Source: Methylocystis parvus OBBP (GTDB taxonomy: Bacteria > Pseudomonadota > Alphaproteobacteria > Rhizobiales > Beijerinckiaceae). Taken from it: a stretch of DNA of 64,000 bases. Below are positions 51,890 to 61,039 of this stretch, one piece after another. Position numbers and translations under genes: made by a program. The notes beneath the pieces were generated by a model. That model worked only from the letters and a program-made list of their open reading frames with translations, searched no databases and had not been told where the DNA came from. The stretch lies in contig NZ_CP092969.1 of the NCBI RefSeq assembly GCF_027571405.1, positions 184,225 through 248,224 on the forward strand. The letters are read 5' to 3'. Position 1 is the first letter of the stretch; each line of letters begins with the position of its first letter.

Positions 51890-52048
51890 ATGAACTATGA
51901 CTACAGCGACGCTATCGCCAACGCCCTCGCCACCCAAGGCGGGCATCTATTCATCGGACGGGGTAGTTTTTCATTGCATTACGAGAACGGCTGGCTGAGC
52001 GGCTATGGCTGCGAGATGGTCAAAGCCGCAGCGATCGTGGGCCCGTGA
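51890..52048 (+). CDS. Small protein, 52 residues
   Basis: An ATG at 51890 opens 52 codons, beginning MNYDYSDAIANALATQGGH and continuing LFIGRGSFSLHYENGWLSG. It has clear protein-like composition and no membrane span. Its TGA overlaps the GTG start of the next small gene (GTGA), so the two are coupled. The conserved leader hairpin precedes it. I do not recognise a function; the setting is plasmid maintenance. Confidence 0.6.
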   Translation: MNYDYSDAIANALATQGGHLFIGRGSFSLHYENGWLSGYGCEMVKAAAIVGP

Positions 52049-52251
52049 TCGATAGCCGCAAGGTAGATCTCGGCAAAGTCGCGCAACTCGCGATCCACGG
52101 CCCGATGATAGCGGTAGGCCGGCCGGCTGATCCGCTGCCCTGGGACGCGCTCTATTATGCGCCGCTCGTCGCGGTCGCAGAGGCTTACGCTCACGCCAGG
52201 GCTGATGTGTGTAACTTGCCGGTCTGCGGAGCGAGGCAGGCGGCGGCCTGA
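52045..52251 (+). CDS. Small protein, 68 residues
   Basis: A GTG at 52045, overlapping the previous stop, gives 68 residues beginning VIDSRKVDLGKVAQLAIHGP, with PWDALYYAPLVAVAEAYAHA in the middle. It is soluble and helical. Not recognised. It lies between the 52-residue gene and the ParB-like gene, all on the plus strand and probably one unit. Confidence 0.55.
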   Translation: MIDSRKVDLGKVAQLAIHGPMIAVGRPADPLPWDALYYAPLVAVAEAYAHARADVCNLPVCGARQAAA

Positions 52252-52262
52252 GAGTGAGAGGG

Positions 52263-52320
52263 CCCTTCGGGATCTGCGAAGGGAACGGAGGCGAGAGAGA
52301 GGCTTTCGCCTGCCCTTCGC
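52263..52320 (+). promoter_or_regulatory. GAGAGAGAG hairpin leader, copy 2
   Basis: Outer stem GCGAAGGG 52276-52283 / CCCTTCGC 52313-52320 and inner stem AGGCGA 52289-52294 / TCGCCT 52306-52311 enclose GAGAGAGGCTT. The 5' arm can instead pair with CCCTTCG at 52263-52269, giving two mutually exclusive hairpins. It ends 13 nt before the parB-like ATG. Confidence 0.6.
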
Positions 52321-52333
52321 GGAGTCGAAGGAC

Positions 52334-54406
52334 ATGTCGAAGATCACACTGGTGAGCGCGATTGATATCGGGCTGGATAAGCTCGTGGCGTCGGGCGCGA
52401 ACGTGCGGCGCATCAAAGCTGGGGTGAGCGTGGAGGACCTAGCCGAGGATATCGCCCGGCGCGGACTGCTGCAGTCGCTGAGCGTCCGTCCGCTCGTCGA
52501 TGGCGACGGTGCCGAAACCGGAAAATATGCCGTGAGCGCCGGGGGGCGCCGGCTCGCCGCGCTAAAACTGCTTGTCAAGCAGAAGCGCCTCGCGAAGAAC
52601 GCGACAATCCCCTGCATCGTGAAGAGGGATGGCGTCGAGGAGGAAGACTCGCTTGCCGAGAACACGATGCGCGAGGCGCTGCATCCGCTCGATCAATTCA
52701 GGGCCTTCAAGAACCTGCACGACCAGGGCCTGAGCATCGACGACATCGCGGCGCGGTTTTTTGTTGGCGCGCAAGTGGTCCGCCAGAGGCTGAAACTCGC
52801 CGCGGCGAGCCCCAAGCTGCTAGATCTCTACGTCGCCGAGGAATTGAGCCTCGAGCAGCTCATGGCCTTTTGCGTGACCGACGATCACGAAAGGCAAGCG
52901 GAAGTCTGGGAGGCCCTGTCAAACTCTTACGACAAAGGGCCCCATGCGATCCGCCGCCAGCTGACGCAGGGTGCGGTCCGGGCGTCCGACAAGCGTGCGC
53001 TGTTCGTCGGGAGCGAGGCCTATGAGACGGCAGGCGGCGCTGTCCTGCGCGATCTCTTCAATCGCGACGACGGGGGATGGCTGCAGGATGCGGCGTTGCT
53101 CGATCGCCTTGCGCGCGAGAAACTCGAACGCGCCGGCGCGGAAATCCGCGCGGAAGGTTGGAAGTGGTTGGGGACCGCGATCGAATTTCCCTACGGCCAC
53201 ACCAATGGCCTGCGGCGACTGTTGGGAACCCAAGCGCCGCTTATCGATGAAGAGCAATCCCGTTACGACGCCGCCGTCGCCGAATACAATCGTCTCTCGG
53301 AGGAACACGAAAGCGCCGATGATCTCCCGGAAGAGGTCGATCGGCGAATCGCCGAACTCGAGGCGGAGCTCGCAGCGGTCGATGAGCGTCCCGCGGTCTA
53401 TGATAGGGGCGAGATCGCCCGCGCCGGCGTTTTCGTCAGTATCGACTACAACGGCCGCTTGAAGGTCGAGCGCGGATTTGTCCGCCCCGAGGACGAAGCG
53501 CGCAAGGAGGGTGGCCCTTTCGCCGCGGCGGGGGAGGCGAGATCCGGCGCCACCTTGAGTGCTGGCGATGCGACGGCAGGCGTCGACGCCAAGTCGGGCA
53601 TTGCTACGTCTCCGCCCGTCGAGGAAGAGGTCGAGACCTCGCCAAAACTCTCTGGTCTCATGATCGTCGAGCTTTCGGCCCATCGCACCGTGGCGATGCG
53701 TTTGAGCCTGGCCAGCAATCCCCAGGCCGCGTTTCTCGCCGCGACGCATGCTCTGGCGCTGAACGCCTTCTACAGCACGACTTCACACTCCTGTCTCGAT
53801 CTCTCCGAGCGCAGCGTTACGCTCGGGTCTCACGCCCCTGACATCGGCGACAGCCTCGCGGCGCGAACGCTGCTCGAATCCTCCGGGAACTGGCAGATGC
53901 GCCTGCCCGCCGATGCGGGCGATCTCTGGTCCTGGCTGCTCGCTCAGGACGAGACCGTCCGCGCCGAGCTCTTCGCGCTGTGCATCGCCCTCAGCGTCAA
54001 TGCGCTGAACATGCCCTGGGAGAGGCGAACCGGCGCGCTCCGGCACGCGGACCATCTCGCCGAGCATCTCGCTCTCGATATGCGTGGCTTTTGGAGCGCC
54101 AGCGTAGAGAGCTTCCTCGGCAAGGTCACGAAGGCGCACATCCTCGCGGCGGTGCGGGAGGCGAAGGGCGACGAGACGGCGGAGATGATCGCTCACCTGA
54201 AGAAGGCGGACATGGCCGTTGAGGCCGAGCGTCTTTTGCAAGGAACGGGATGGCTGCCGGACGGCTTGCGCACATCTCGCCTCGATGCGTCCACTCCAAT
54301 CGAGGAAGCAAGCTCTTTAGAGAGCGATGCTTCGATCGCGGAAAGCGCGGAGCTGCCTGCGTTTCTCGACGAGACGACCGAAGATTATCCAGCCGCCGCC
54401 GAATAG
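52334..54406 (+). CDS. Long ParB/Spo0J-like DNA-binding protein
   Basis: I choose the ATG at 52334, giving 690 residues. Residues about 10-115 are a ParB N-terminal domain (VSVEDLAEDIARRGLLQSLS, YAVSAGGRRLAALKLL, LAENTMREALHPLDQFRAFK), and residues about 125-165 an HTH (LSIDDIAARFFVGAQVVRQR). About 480 further residues are not ParB-like and include a coiled coil (EVDRRIAELEAELAAVDERP). It is much longer than partition ParB proteins and has no ParA next to it. It is common beside methyltransferase-helicase genes on rhizobial plasmids. It may load onto or regulate plasmid DNA. Confidence 0.82.
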   Translation: MSKITLVSAIDIGLDKLVASGANVRRIKAGVSVEDLAEDIARRGLLQSLSVRPLVDGDGAETGKYAVSAGGRRLAALKLLVKQKRLAKNATIPCIVKRDGVEEEDSLAENTMREALHPLDQFRAFKNLHDQGLSIDDIAARFFVGAQVVRQRLKLAAASPKLLDLYVAEELSLEQLMAFCVTDDHERQAEVWEALSNSYDKGPHAIRRQLTQGAVRASDKRALFVGSEAYETAGGAVLRDLFNRDDGGWLQDAALLDRLAREKLERAGAEIRAEGWKWLGTAIEFPYGHTNGLRRLLGTQAPLIDEEQSRYDAAVAEYNRLSEEHESADDLPEEVDRRIAELEAELAAVDERPAVYDRGEIARAGVFVSIDYNGRLKVERGFVRPEDEARKEGGPFAAAGEARSGATLSAGDATAGVDAKSGIATSPPVEEEVETSPKLSGLMIVELSAHRTVAMRLSLASNPQAAFLAATHALALNAFYSTTSHSCLDLSERSVTLGSHAPDIGDSLAARTLLESSGNWQMRLPADAGDLWSWLLAQDETVRAELFALCIALSVNALNMPWERRTGALRHADHLAEHLALDMRGFWSASVESFLGKVTKAHILAAVREAKGDETAEMIAHLKKADMAVEAERLLQGTGWLPDGLRTSRLDASTPIEEASSLESDASIAESAELPAFLDETTEDYPAAAE

Positions 54407-54442
54407 TCGGAGCCAACTCCTTCATTCCCATCATCTTTGAGC

Positions 54443-54473
54443 GAGCTCGCCCTCACCGGCGGGCTCTTTTCTT
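54443..54473 (+). terminator. Rho-independent terminator after the ParB-like gene
   Basis: Stem GAGCTCGCC 54443-54451 / GGCGGGCTC 54458-54466 (one T-G pair), loop CTCACC, then TTTTCTT. It lies 15 bp before the next start codon, so it may also act as an attenuator for that gene. Confidence 0.65.
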
Positions 54474-54487
54474 ATGCGGAGGTCGTG

Positions 54488-54901
54488 ATGTTCGACTGGT
54501 ATCGACGCTGCGCCTATGACGGCGAGCAGAAGAAAGCGTTTCATCGCCAAGCGCGGTTCGCGTTGCGCGCGCTCGCAAAGGAACTGCGCTTTCCGGAAGT
54601 TTCATATGACCTGCGCTCGCACCGCGGCGGCGTTGCCGTCAGTGGTGAGATCACGTTGCACCATGAACGGGTGCACATCCAAGTTTGCCAACCAGCGACC
54701 GGCGCCGACAGCGGGATTCTGATCCGCACCTGCGAGGGTCGGCGCGACTACGACGGCGGGCTCAATCATCTCGCGCCCTTGTCGTTACTGGATCGCCCCG
54801 CCGAACTCGCCGGATATGTCCGCGCCGTGATGAGTGGCGATCTTTCGCTGATCAGCCGGATGTTCGGACCGCTCGCGCACAAGTGGCTGGCGTGCGGGTG
54901 A
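54488..54901 (+). CDS. Hypothetical protein
   Basis: I choose the ATG at 54488 with GGAGG 6 nt before it, giving 137 residues; the longer frame from 54437 would begin inside the terminator. The protein starts MFDWYRRCAYDGEQKKAFHR and continues FALRALAKELRFPEVSYDLR. It is soluble, alpha/beta, with no motif I know. Its place between the ParB-like and helicase genes suggests a plasmid accessory role. Confidence 0.6.
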   Translation: MFDWYRRCAYDGEQKKAFHRQARFALRALAKELRFPEVSYDLRSHRGGVAVSGEITLHHERVHIQVCQPATGADSGILIRTCEGRRDYDGGLNHLAPLSLLDRPAELAGYVRAVMSGDLSLISRMFGPLAHKWLACG

Positions 54902-54919
54902 GTGGAAAGGAGAGCAAGA

Positions 54920-54973
54920 GGGCTTTGCCGGGAAGGGCGAGCCCGGGAAGGATCGAGAGAGAGCGTCCCGGGC
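54920..54973 (+). promoter_or_regulatory. GAGAGAGAG hairpin leader, copy 3
   Basis: Perfect stem GCCCGGGA 54941-54948 / TCCCGGGC 54966-54973 encloses AGGATCGAGAGAGAGCG. The 5' arm overlaps AGCCC (54940-54944), which can pair with GGGCT at 54920-54924, again an alternative fold. It ends 27 nt before the ATG of the helicase gene. Confidence 0.55.
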
Positions 54974-55000
54974 CGATCCCAAGAATTCCGGAGATGATCG

Positions 55001-58000
55001 ATGAGCCCGAGCCTCGCCGCTGTCCGCAGCAAAGCGACCCAAGCTGAATTTTCCTTCGCGACCGATGATAAGCCGCACGCGCTGATGATGGCGGCGCAGA
55101 AGCTGGTCGGCCTGCTGGCCAAGGGCCAGCCGATCAATGTCGTCGGCCTGCGCGCGGCGATGGAAAGCGCCTTTGGCGCGAGCGACGCGGAGGGCGCCTG
55201 GCGCTGGAAGGACGCTTACGAGGCGCTGGAGGCGGCGCAGGTCCTGTTTCTGCGCCGCTATAGTCCGGCGATGATCGCGCGGTCGAACCAGGAGCCCGCG
55301 CGCGTCCTGGCGATGCTCTCGAAGTTAGGAGCGTTGCTGCCGAGCGAGACGCGGCGCTCGGAAGAAAGCCACGCTCTGCAGCAGTTCTCGACGCCGCTGG
55401 AATCCGCCTATGTCGCTAGCCTCGCGGCGGGGCTCGGCGCTGGGGACATCGTGCTCGAACCCTCCGCCGGCACGGGGATGCTCGCGATCCATGCCGAGCT
55501 TGCCGGCGCGAAGCTCATCCTCAACGAATGGGCCGAGACTAGAGCTGATCTCCTGAAACTCCTGTTTCCCGGAGCGCCGCTCAGCCGTTTTGACGGCGCG
55601 CAGCTTCACGATCGCCTCGACCCGAGTGTCACGCCAAGCGTTGTGCTGATGAATCCGCCGTTCTCCTCGTCGCCGCTGATCGAGGGTCGACACGCTGCGG
55701 CGACATTCGAGCATATCCGGGCGAGCCTCGCGAGTCTTCGAACTGGCGGCCGGCTTGTCGCAATCACCGGCGAGACCTTTACGTCGACCTCGAATAGCTG
55801 GCGCGGAAGCTTCGAGCGTTTGCAGGAACAAGGACGGCTTGTCTTCACCGCCTCGCTCGCGCGCGGATTTTTCGCTCGCCATGGGACGAGCGTCGAAAGC
55901 AGGCTGACGGTTTTCGACAAGACGCCGGCTGAAAATCCAAAAGAATTTCCCGGCGGATTTGGTCCGATCGCGGGCCTTCCCGAGCTGCTCGCGCTCGTGC
56001 AGCGGGAAGTTCCGCCGCGCGCACCCTTCGCTGCGGACGCGCCGGTCCATGGCGATACATCGGTCCTCGGAGGAGTCGGCGCGATCGCCGATTCGATCGC
56101 GCCAATCTTTACAACACGCCGCGCGGCCCCGCTTCTCGCGTTCACGGAGCCGCCGCGCCCTGCCCCGCGCAACTACGCGGACGTTGCTCCGGTCCATGCC
56201 CCGCGCTCCGCTTCGCCGGTCGAGATCGTCGAGCTCGCCTATGAGCTTCGCCAATGGAAAGCGCCCGAGGGCGGCGCGCTCAGCGCCGGCCTCTATGAGC
56301 CCTATGCCGTGCAGTCGATCGCGATTCATGGCGCTAACCCACATCCGACGACGCTCGTGCAATCCGCCGCCATGGCGTCAGTCGCGCCGCCAAAGCCCTC
56401 CTATCGGCCGCATCTCCCCAAAAGCGTCATCGCGTCAGGGCTTCTCTCCGACGCGCAGCTCGAGAGCGTGATCTCCGCCGGCGACGCCCATTCCAGCCAT
56501 CTTGTCGGCTCCTTCCTCGTCGATGAAAGCTTCGATACGGTCTCCGTCGCCCCCGACGACGCCGAAAAGGCGGTGCGCTTTCGCCGCGGTTATTATCTCG
56601 GCGACGGCACCGGCGCCGGCAAAGGTCGTCAGGTCGCGGGCGTCGTCCTCGACAATTGGCTCAAAGGTCGGCGCAAAGCGCTCTGGATCTCCAAATCCGA
56701 CAAGCTGTTCGAAGACGCGCAGCGGGACTGGGCGGCGCTCGGCCAGGAGAAGCTGCAGATCGTCCCGCAGTCCCGCTTCAAGCAGGGCACGTCGATCGGC
56801 CTTTCCGAGGGCATTCTGTTCACGACCTATTCGACTCTGCGCTCGGACGAACGCCAGGGCCGCGACGGCGTGTTGAAGGCTGCGCGCCTGACGCAAATCG
56901 TCGACTGGCTGGGAGCGGATTTTGACGGCGTCATCGTCTTCGACGAGGCGCACGCCCTCGCCAACGCGGTCGGCGACAAGGGCGAGCGCGGCGAGAAGAC
57001 CGCCTCGCAGCAGGGCCGTGCCGGCCTGCGGTTGCAAAACGCCCTGCCCGACGCCCGGGTCCTTTATGTCTCGGCTACCGGGGCGACGACCGTCGCCAAT
57101 CTCGCCTACGCCACGCGTCTCGGGCTGTGGGGCTCGACGGACATCCCCTTCGCGACGCGCCAGGACTTTGTCGCGGCGATGGAGGCCGGCGGGATCGCCG
57201 CCCTGGAGGTGCTGGCGCGTGATCTGAAAGCGCTGGGCCTCTATGCCTCGCGCGCCCTCTCCTACGCTGGAGTCGAAGTCGAGATGCTGGAGCACCAGCT
57301 TTCGGCGGAGCAGATCCGCATCTATGACGCCTACGCCGGCGCCTTCGAGATCATTCATAACAATCTGACCGCGGCGCTGGAAGCCGCGAATATCACCGGC
57401 GAAGGCGGCCGGGCCTATAACCGCAACGCCAAGAGCGCCGCGCGCTCGGCCTTCGAGTCCAATAAACAGCGCTTCTTCAATCACCTGATCACGGCGATGA
57501 AGGTCCCGAGCCTGATCGTCTCGATCGAACGGGATTTGAAAGCCGGCCACGCCGCCGTCGTTCAGATCGTCTCGACCAGCGAAGCGCTGATGGAGCGCCG
57601 CCTTGCTGAAATACCCACTTCGGAATGGGGTGATCTGTCCTGCGACATCACCCCGCGCGAATATGTTCTCGACTATCTCGCTCACTCCTTCCCGACCCAG
57701 CTCTATGAGGTCTATTCCGACGAGAATGGCGATCTGCACTCTCGGCCCGTGGTCGACGAGCACGGCAATCCCATCCAGTCGCGCGAGGCCATGGAGCGCC
57801 GGGATCGCCTGATCGAGCATCTCGCCGCCCTTCCCGCCGTGCAGGGCGCGCTCGACCAGATCGTCCAGCGCTTTGGGACCGAGCTGGTCGCCGAGGTCAC
57901 CGGCCGCTCGCGGCGGATCGTGCGCAAGAACAACGCCGACGGCTCGGACCGGCTTTGCGTCGAGAACCGGCCGGCCTCGGCCAATCTTGGCGAGACGCAG

Positions 58001-59479
58001 GCCTTCATGGATGACGAGAAGCGCATTCTCGTGTTTTCCGACGCCGGCGGCACGGGGCGGTCCTATCACGCCGACTGCAGCGCCAAAAACCAGCGCCTGC
58101 GCGTCCATTATCTACTCGAACCCGGCTGGAAGGCTGACAACGCCATCCAGGGCCTTGGGCGCACCAACCGCACAAATCAGGCGCAGCCGTCCTTGTTCCG
58201 TCCCGTCGCGACCAATGTGAAGGGCGAGAAGCGCTTTCTCTCGACGATCGCCCGGCGGCTCGACACGCTCGGCGCCATCACGCGGGGCCAGCGCCAGACC
58301 GGCGGCCAGGGCCTGTTCCGGCCCGAGGACAATCTCGAATCGCCCTACGGCCGCGCGGCGCTGCGCCGGCTCTATCAACTGGTCTATGCCGGCAAGGTCG
58401 AAGGCTGTTCGCTGACGCGCTTTATGGAAGCGACGGGCCTCGATCTCACCGACCAGGACGGCAGCCTCAAGGAGGAGTTGCCGCCGATCTCGACCTTCCT
58501 CAACCGCATCCTTGCTCTGCCGATCGCGCTGCAGAACCTCCTCTTCGAGGTGTTCGAGGGGCTGATGGAAGCGCAGGTCGAGGCCGCGATCCAGGCCGGC
58601 GTCTTTGACGTCGGCGTCGAGACGCTGGCGGCCGAAAGCCTTGTCGTCACGAACCGTCAAACGATCGCCGTGCATGGCAAGAGCGGTGCGGAGACGCAGC
58701 TTCTTACGATCCTGCGCAAGGACAAGACGCGGATCACGACGCTGGGCGAGGCGCTCGACTATGCGACCGCCTCGCAAAAATCGCGACTGATGATCAACGA
58801 CCAGTCGGGCCGCGCGGCCGTCAAATTGCCAGCGACCGCGTTGATGCAGGACGACGGCTCGGTTCAGCCGCGGGTTCGTCTGCTGCGACCGACCCATGCT
58901 GAAGTGGTCGCCGTCGATGCCTTACAGCGCTCGCATTGGCGCGACGCAAGCTCGGAAGAATTCCGGCGGGCATGGGAGATAGAGGTCGCATCCCTTCCGG
59001 AACTGACCGAGAGCACGTTCCATATCGTGACCGGCCTGTTGCTGCCGGTCTGGAACCGGCTCCCCGACGAAGCGGCACGAGTCTATCGGTTGCAGACCGA
59101 TGAGGGCGAACGGATCATCGGCCGGCTCGTCTCGCCGGCGAGCGCCGCCGTCCTCCTCGAAGCAACGGGCGCCGGGGCCCCTGTGCTTGCGCAAGCAGCG
59201 GCCCTTGCCGCGGTGATGCAGGACGGCGCGGGGCTCGTGCTCGCTGAGGGGCTGGTCCTCAAGCGCTCGCTCGTGATGAACCGGCATCGGCTCGAACTCA
59301 CGGGCTTTAGCGACACGATGGTCGACCGATTGAAGGCGCAGGGCCTTCTTTCCGAAATCATCGCCTGGAAGCTGCGGCTCTTCGTGCCACTTGGTGACGA
59401 CGTTGCAAAGATCATCGAGAAGCTCCTGGCGCTCTATCCGCTGCTCCGCGTCGCGCCTGCGACCCGCGTGAATTCTTGA
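55001..59479 (+). CDS. Methyltransferase fused to a strawberry-notch-like helicase
   Basis: A 1492-residue protein. Residues about 120-320 form an N6-adenine-type methyltransferase (LEPSAGTGMLAIHAE, VVLMNPPFSSSPL). From about residue 480 comes a strawberry-notch-like SF2 helicase: GYYLGDGTGAGKGRQVAGVV (Walker A about 537-543), VIVFDEAHALANAVGDKGER, YVSATGATTVANLAYATRLG and GLGRTNRTNQAQPSLF. A long C-terminal region follows. Such giant proteins occur on plasmids and phages, where they may protect or remodel DNA; the activity is not proven. It follows the third GAGAGAGAG leader. Confidence 0.88.
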   Translation: MSPSLAAVRSKATQAEFSFATDDKPHALMMAAQKLVGLLAKGQPINVVGLRAAMESAFGASDAEGAWRWKDAYEALEAAQVLFLRRYSPAMIARSNQEPARVLAMLSKLGALLPSETRRSEESHALQQFSTPLESAYVASLAAGLGAGDIVLEPSAGTGMLAIHAELAGAKLILNEWAETRADLLKLLFPGAPLSRFDGAQLHDRLDPSVTPSVVLMNPPFSSSPLIEGRHAAATFEHIRASLASLRTGGRLVAITGETFTSTSNSWRGSFERLQEQGRLVFTASLARGFFARHGTSVESRLTVFDKTPAENPKEFPGGFGPIAGLPELLALVQREVPPRAPFAADAPVHGDTSVLGGVGAIADSIAPIFTTRRAAPLLAFTEPPRPAPRNYADVAPVHAPRSASPVEIVELAYELRQWKAPEGGALSAGLYEPYAVQSIAIHGANPHPTTLVQSAAMASVAPPKPSYRPHLPKSVIASGLLSDAQLESVISAGDAHSSHLVGSFLVDESFDTVSVAPDDAEKAVRFRRGYYLGDGTGAGKGRQVAGVVLDNWLKGRRKALWISKSDKLFEDAQRDWAALGQEKLQIVPQSRFKQGTSIGLSEGILFTTYSTLRSDERQGRDGVLKAARLTQIVDWLGADFDGVIVFDEAHALANAVGDKGERGEKTASQQGRAGLRLQNALPDARVLYVSATGATTVANLAYATRLGLWGSTDIPFATRQDFVAAMEAGGIAALEVLARDLKALGLYASRALSYAGVEVEMLEHQLSAEQIRIYDAYAGAFEIIHNNLTAALEAANITGEGGRAYNRNAKSAARSAFESNKQRFFNHLITAMKVPSLIVSIERDLKAGHAAVVQIVSTSEALMERRLAEIPTSEWGDLSCDITPREYVLDYLAHSFPTQLYEVYSDENGDLHSRPVVDEHGNPIQSREAMERRDRLIEHLAALPAVQGALDQIVQRFGTELVAEVTGRSRRIVRKNNADGSDRLCVENRPASANLGETQAFMDDEKRILVFSDAGGTGRSYHADCSAKNQRLRVHYLLEPGWKADNAIQGLGRTNRTNQAQPSLFRPVATNVKGEKRFLSTIARRLDTLGAITRGQRQTGGQGLFRPEDNLESPYGRAALRRLYQLVYAGKVEGCSLTRFMEATGLDLTDQDGSLKEELPPISTFLNRILALPIALQNLLFEVFEGLMEAQVEAAIQAGVFDVGVETLAAESLVVTNRQTIAVHGKSGAETQLLTILRKDKTRITTLGEALDYATASQKSRLMINDQSGRAAVKLPATALMQDDGSVQPRVRLLRPTHAEVVAVDALQRSHWRDASSEEFRRAWEIEVASLPELTESTFHIVTGLLLPVWNRLPDEAARVYRLQTDEGERIIGRLVSPASAAVLLEATGAGAPVLAQAAALAAVMQDGAGLVLAEGLVLKRSLVMNRHRLELTGFSDTMVDRLKAQGLLSEIIAWKLRLFVPLGDDVAKIIEKLLALYPLLRVAPATRVNS

Positions 59480-59497
59480 GAACGGTGGGAGGCAGTG

Positions 59498-60496
59498 ATG
59501 GAAAGCCCCACTCGGACTCTGTCCAGCGGCCTCGCCGAGCATGTCGAGGACGTCTGCAGGCATTATCTTTCGAACGGTCGTCGGTGCGGCAATTATTGGA
59601 TCGTCGGCGACGTGAACAACCACGCCGGCCGAAGCCTCTATGTGCGGCTCAAGGGGCCTCTCTCTGGTAAGGGAGCGCGGGGCAAATGGGCTGATGGCGC
59701 GACAGGCGAATATGGCGACCTTCTTGATCTCATCCGCGCGCGAGAGGGGCTCGCGTCCTTTCGCGATACGCTCGACGAGGCGCGGCGCTTTTTGGGGGCG
59801 CCGCGCGCAAGAAGTTCGGAGCGACGAGACCGCCATTCGAGCGAACACGACACCGTTGCGCTCGCTCAAGAGATTTGGGCGGCGTCGCGCCCGATCGACG
59901 GCACGCCAGCGGAGGCCTATCTCCGCGCGCGGAAAATCGCCGCCGATCTTCACGACGCGCCGCTTCGCTATCACTGGGCGCTGCTTTATCGCGACCCCAA
60001 ATCTCCGCCCCGAAAATTGCCGGCGCTCGTCGCCGCCGTCACCGACAACAACGGCGAGATCAGGGGCATTCATCGAACCTTTCTAGATCTGGCGCGTAAC
60101 GACAAGGCGAACGTCGCTTCTCCACGACGTTCGCTCGGCGTCATACTCGGCAACGGCGTACGTTTCGGCGCCATCGATGACTTCGCCATCATCGGCGAAG
60201 GAATTGAAACGGTCCTCTCGCTCAACAGCGCTTTTCCCGGCATTCCGACGGTCGCGGCGCTTTCCGCCGCGCATCTTGCCGCTTGGCGTCCGCCATCGAG
60301 TCTACGACGGCTTGTCATTGCCGCCGACAACGACGAGCCGGGTCGAAGCGCTGCGCAAAGACTGTCTGCGCGAATGAAAGATCATCTCATCGACGCGACG
60401 ACGATCATTTCGTTCGGCGCTGATTTTAACGGCGAGCTGCGTATGACCTCGCGCGAAAGCATGCACGACCGGGTTGCACGGCTGATTTGGGGCTGA
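59498..60496 (+). CDS. Toprim-domain protein
   Basis: Start at the ATG 59498 (GGGAGG upstream), 332 residues. The N-terminal DUF7146-like region (GDVNNHAGRSLYVRLKGPLS, ATGEYGDLLDLIRAREGLAS) lacks the zinc cysteines of its paralogue at 40356. It shares the AEAYLRARKI linker, and the Toprim motifs IIGEGIETVLSL and IAADNDEPGRSA are intact. It likely acts on plasmid DNA with the helicase gene that ends 18 bp before it. Confidence 0.82.
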   Translation: MESPTRTLSSGLAEHVEDVCRHYLSNGRRCGNYWIVGDVNNHAGRSLYVRLKGPLSGKGARGKWADGATGEYGDLLDLIRAREGLASFRDTLDEARRFLGAPRARSSERRDRHSSEHDTVALAQEIWAASRPIDGTPAEAYLRARKIAADLHDAPLRYHWALLYRDPKSPPRKLPALVAAVTDNNGEIRGIHRTFLDLARNDKANVASPRRSLGVILGNGVRFGAIDDFAIIGEGIETVLSLNSAFPGIPTVAALSAAHLAAWRPPSSLRRLVIAADNDEPGRSAAQRLSARMKDHLIDATTIISFGADFNGELRMTSRESMHDRVARLIWG

Positions 60497-60700
60497 ACGC
60501 CAAGTTGTCGCCGCGCCGTTGAACGAGGCGTCTTCTATGTCTCGAGTTTTGCGAGGGCTTCGGCGTGATCTAGAAACGGGCCATCTACATCCAGATGATC
60601 CATTTATGGGACATATCCGGGGCCTCACGCTTGCGCAAACGAGTTTTGAGCTATAAATAAAGCGTTGAGCAAAAGGTGGTCTATTAATAGGGCGCTAGCG

Positions 60701-61039
60701 ATGGCCAAGCCGATAACCCGACCCTATTCCCGCTACAGCCACGACGCCGTCGTGATGCTGGGTCAGCTGATCCGGCGCGCCCGGATCGAACGGAAGATGA
60801 CGACGACCGAACTGGCCGAGCGCGCCGGGCTGTCTCGCGGTCTCGTACAAAGGATCGAGAAGGGAGATCCGGGCTGCGGGATCGGCGCCGTGTTCGAGGC
60901 CGCGGCTATCGTCGGCGTGCGCCTCTTCGACGCCGATCAGGCCGCGCTGACGAGCGCGATCGGAATCAATACGGCAATACTCACACTTCTGCCCAAGGCG
61001 GTGCGCGTTTCCAAGGTCGAGGCCAAGGATGACTTCTGA
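60701..61039 (+). CDS. hipB: HipB-like antitoxin (XRE family)
   Basis: The ATG at 60701 gives 112 residues. A single HTH of the Cro/CI type spans about 20-75 (LGQLIRRARIERKMTTTELA, RAGLSRGLVQRIEKGDPGCG). It overlaps the hipA-like gene by 11 nt, the usual coupling of hipBA. HipB represses its own operon and neutralises HipA. The AT-rich stretch 60640-60695 should hold the promoter. Confidence 0.88.
   Translation: MAKPITRPYSRYSHDAVVMLGQLIRRARIERKMTTTELAERAGLSRGLVQRIEKGDPGCGIGAVFEAAAIVGVRLFDADQAALTSAIGINTAILTLLPKAVRVSKVEAKDDF

Noticed and set aside
56435..58108. A 557-codon frame antisense to the methyltransferase-helicase gene
   Set aside because: Shadow of a gene with intact helicase motifs; its translation has no recognisable features.
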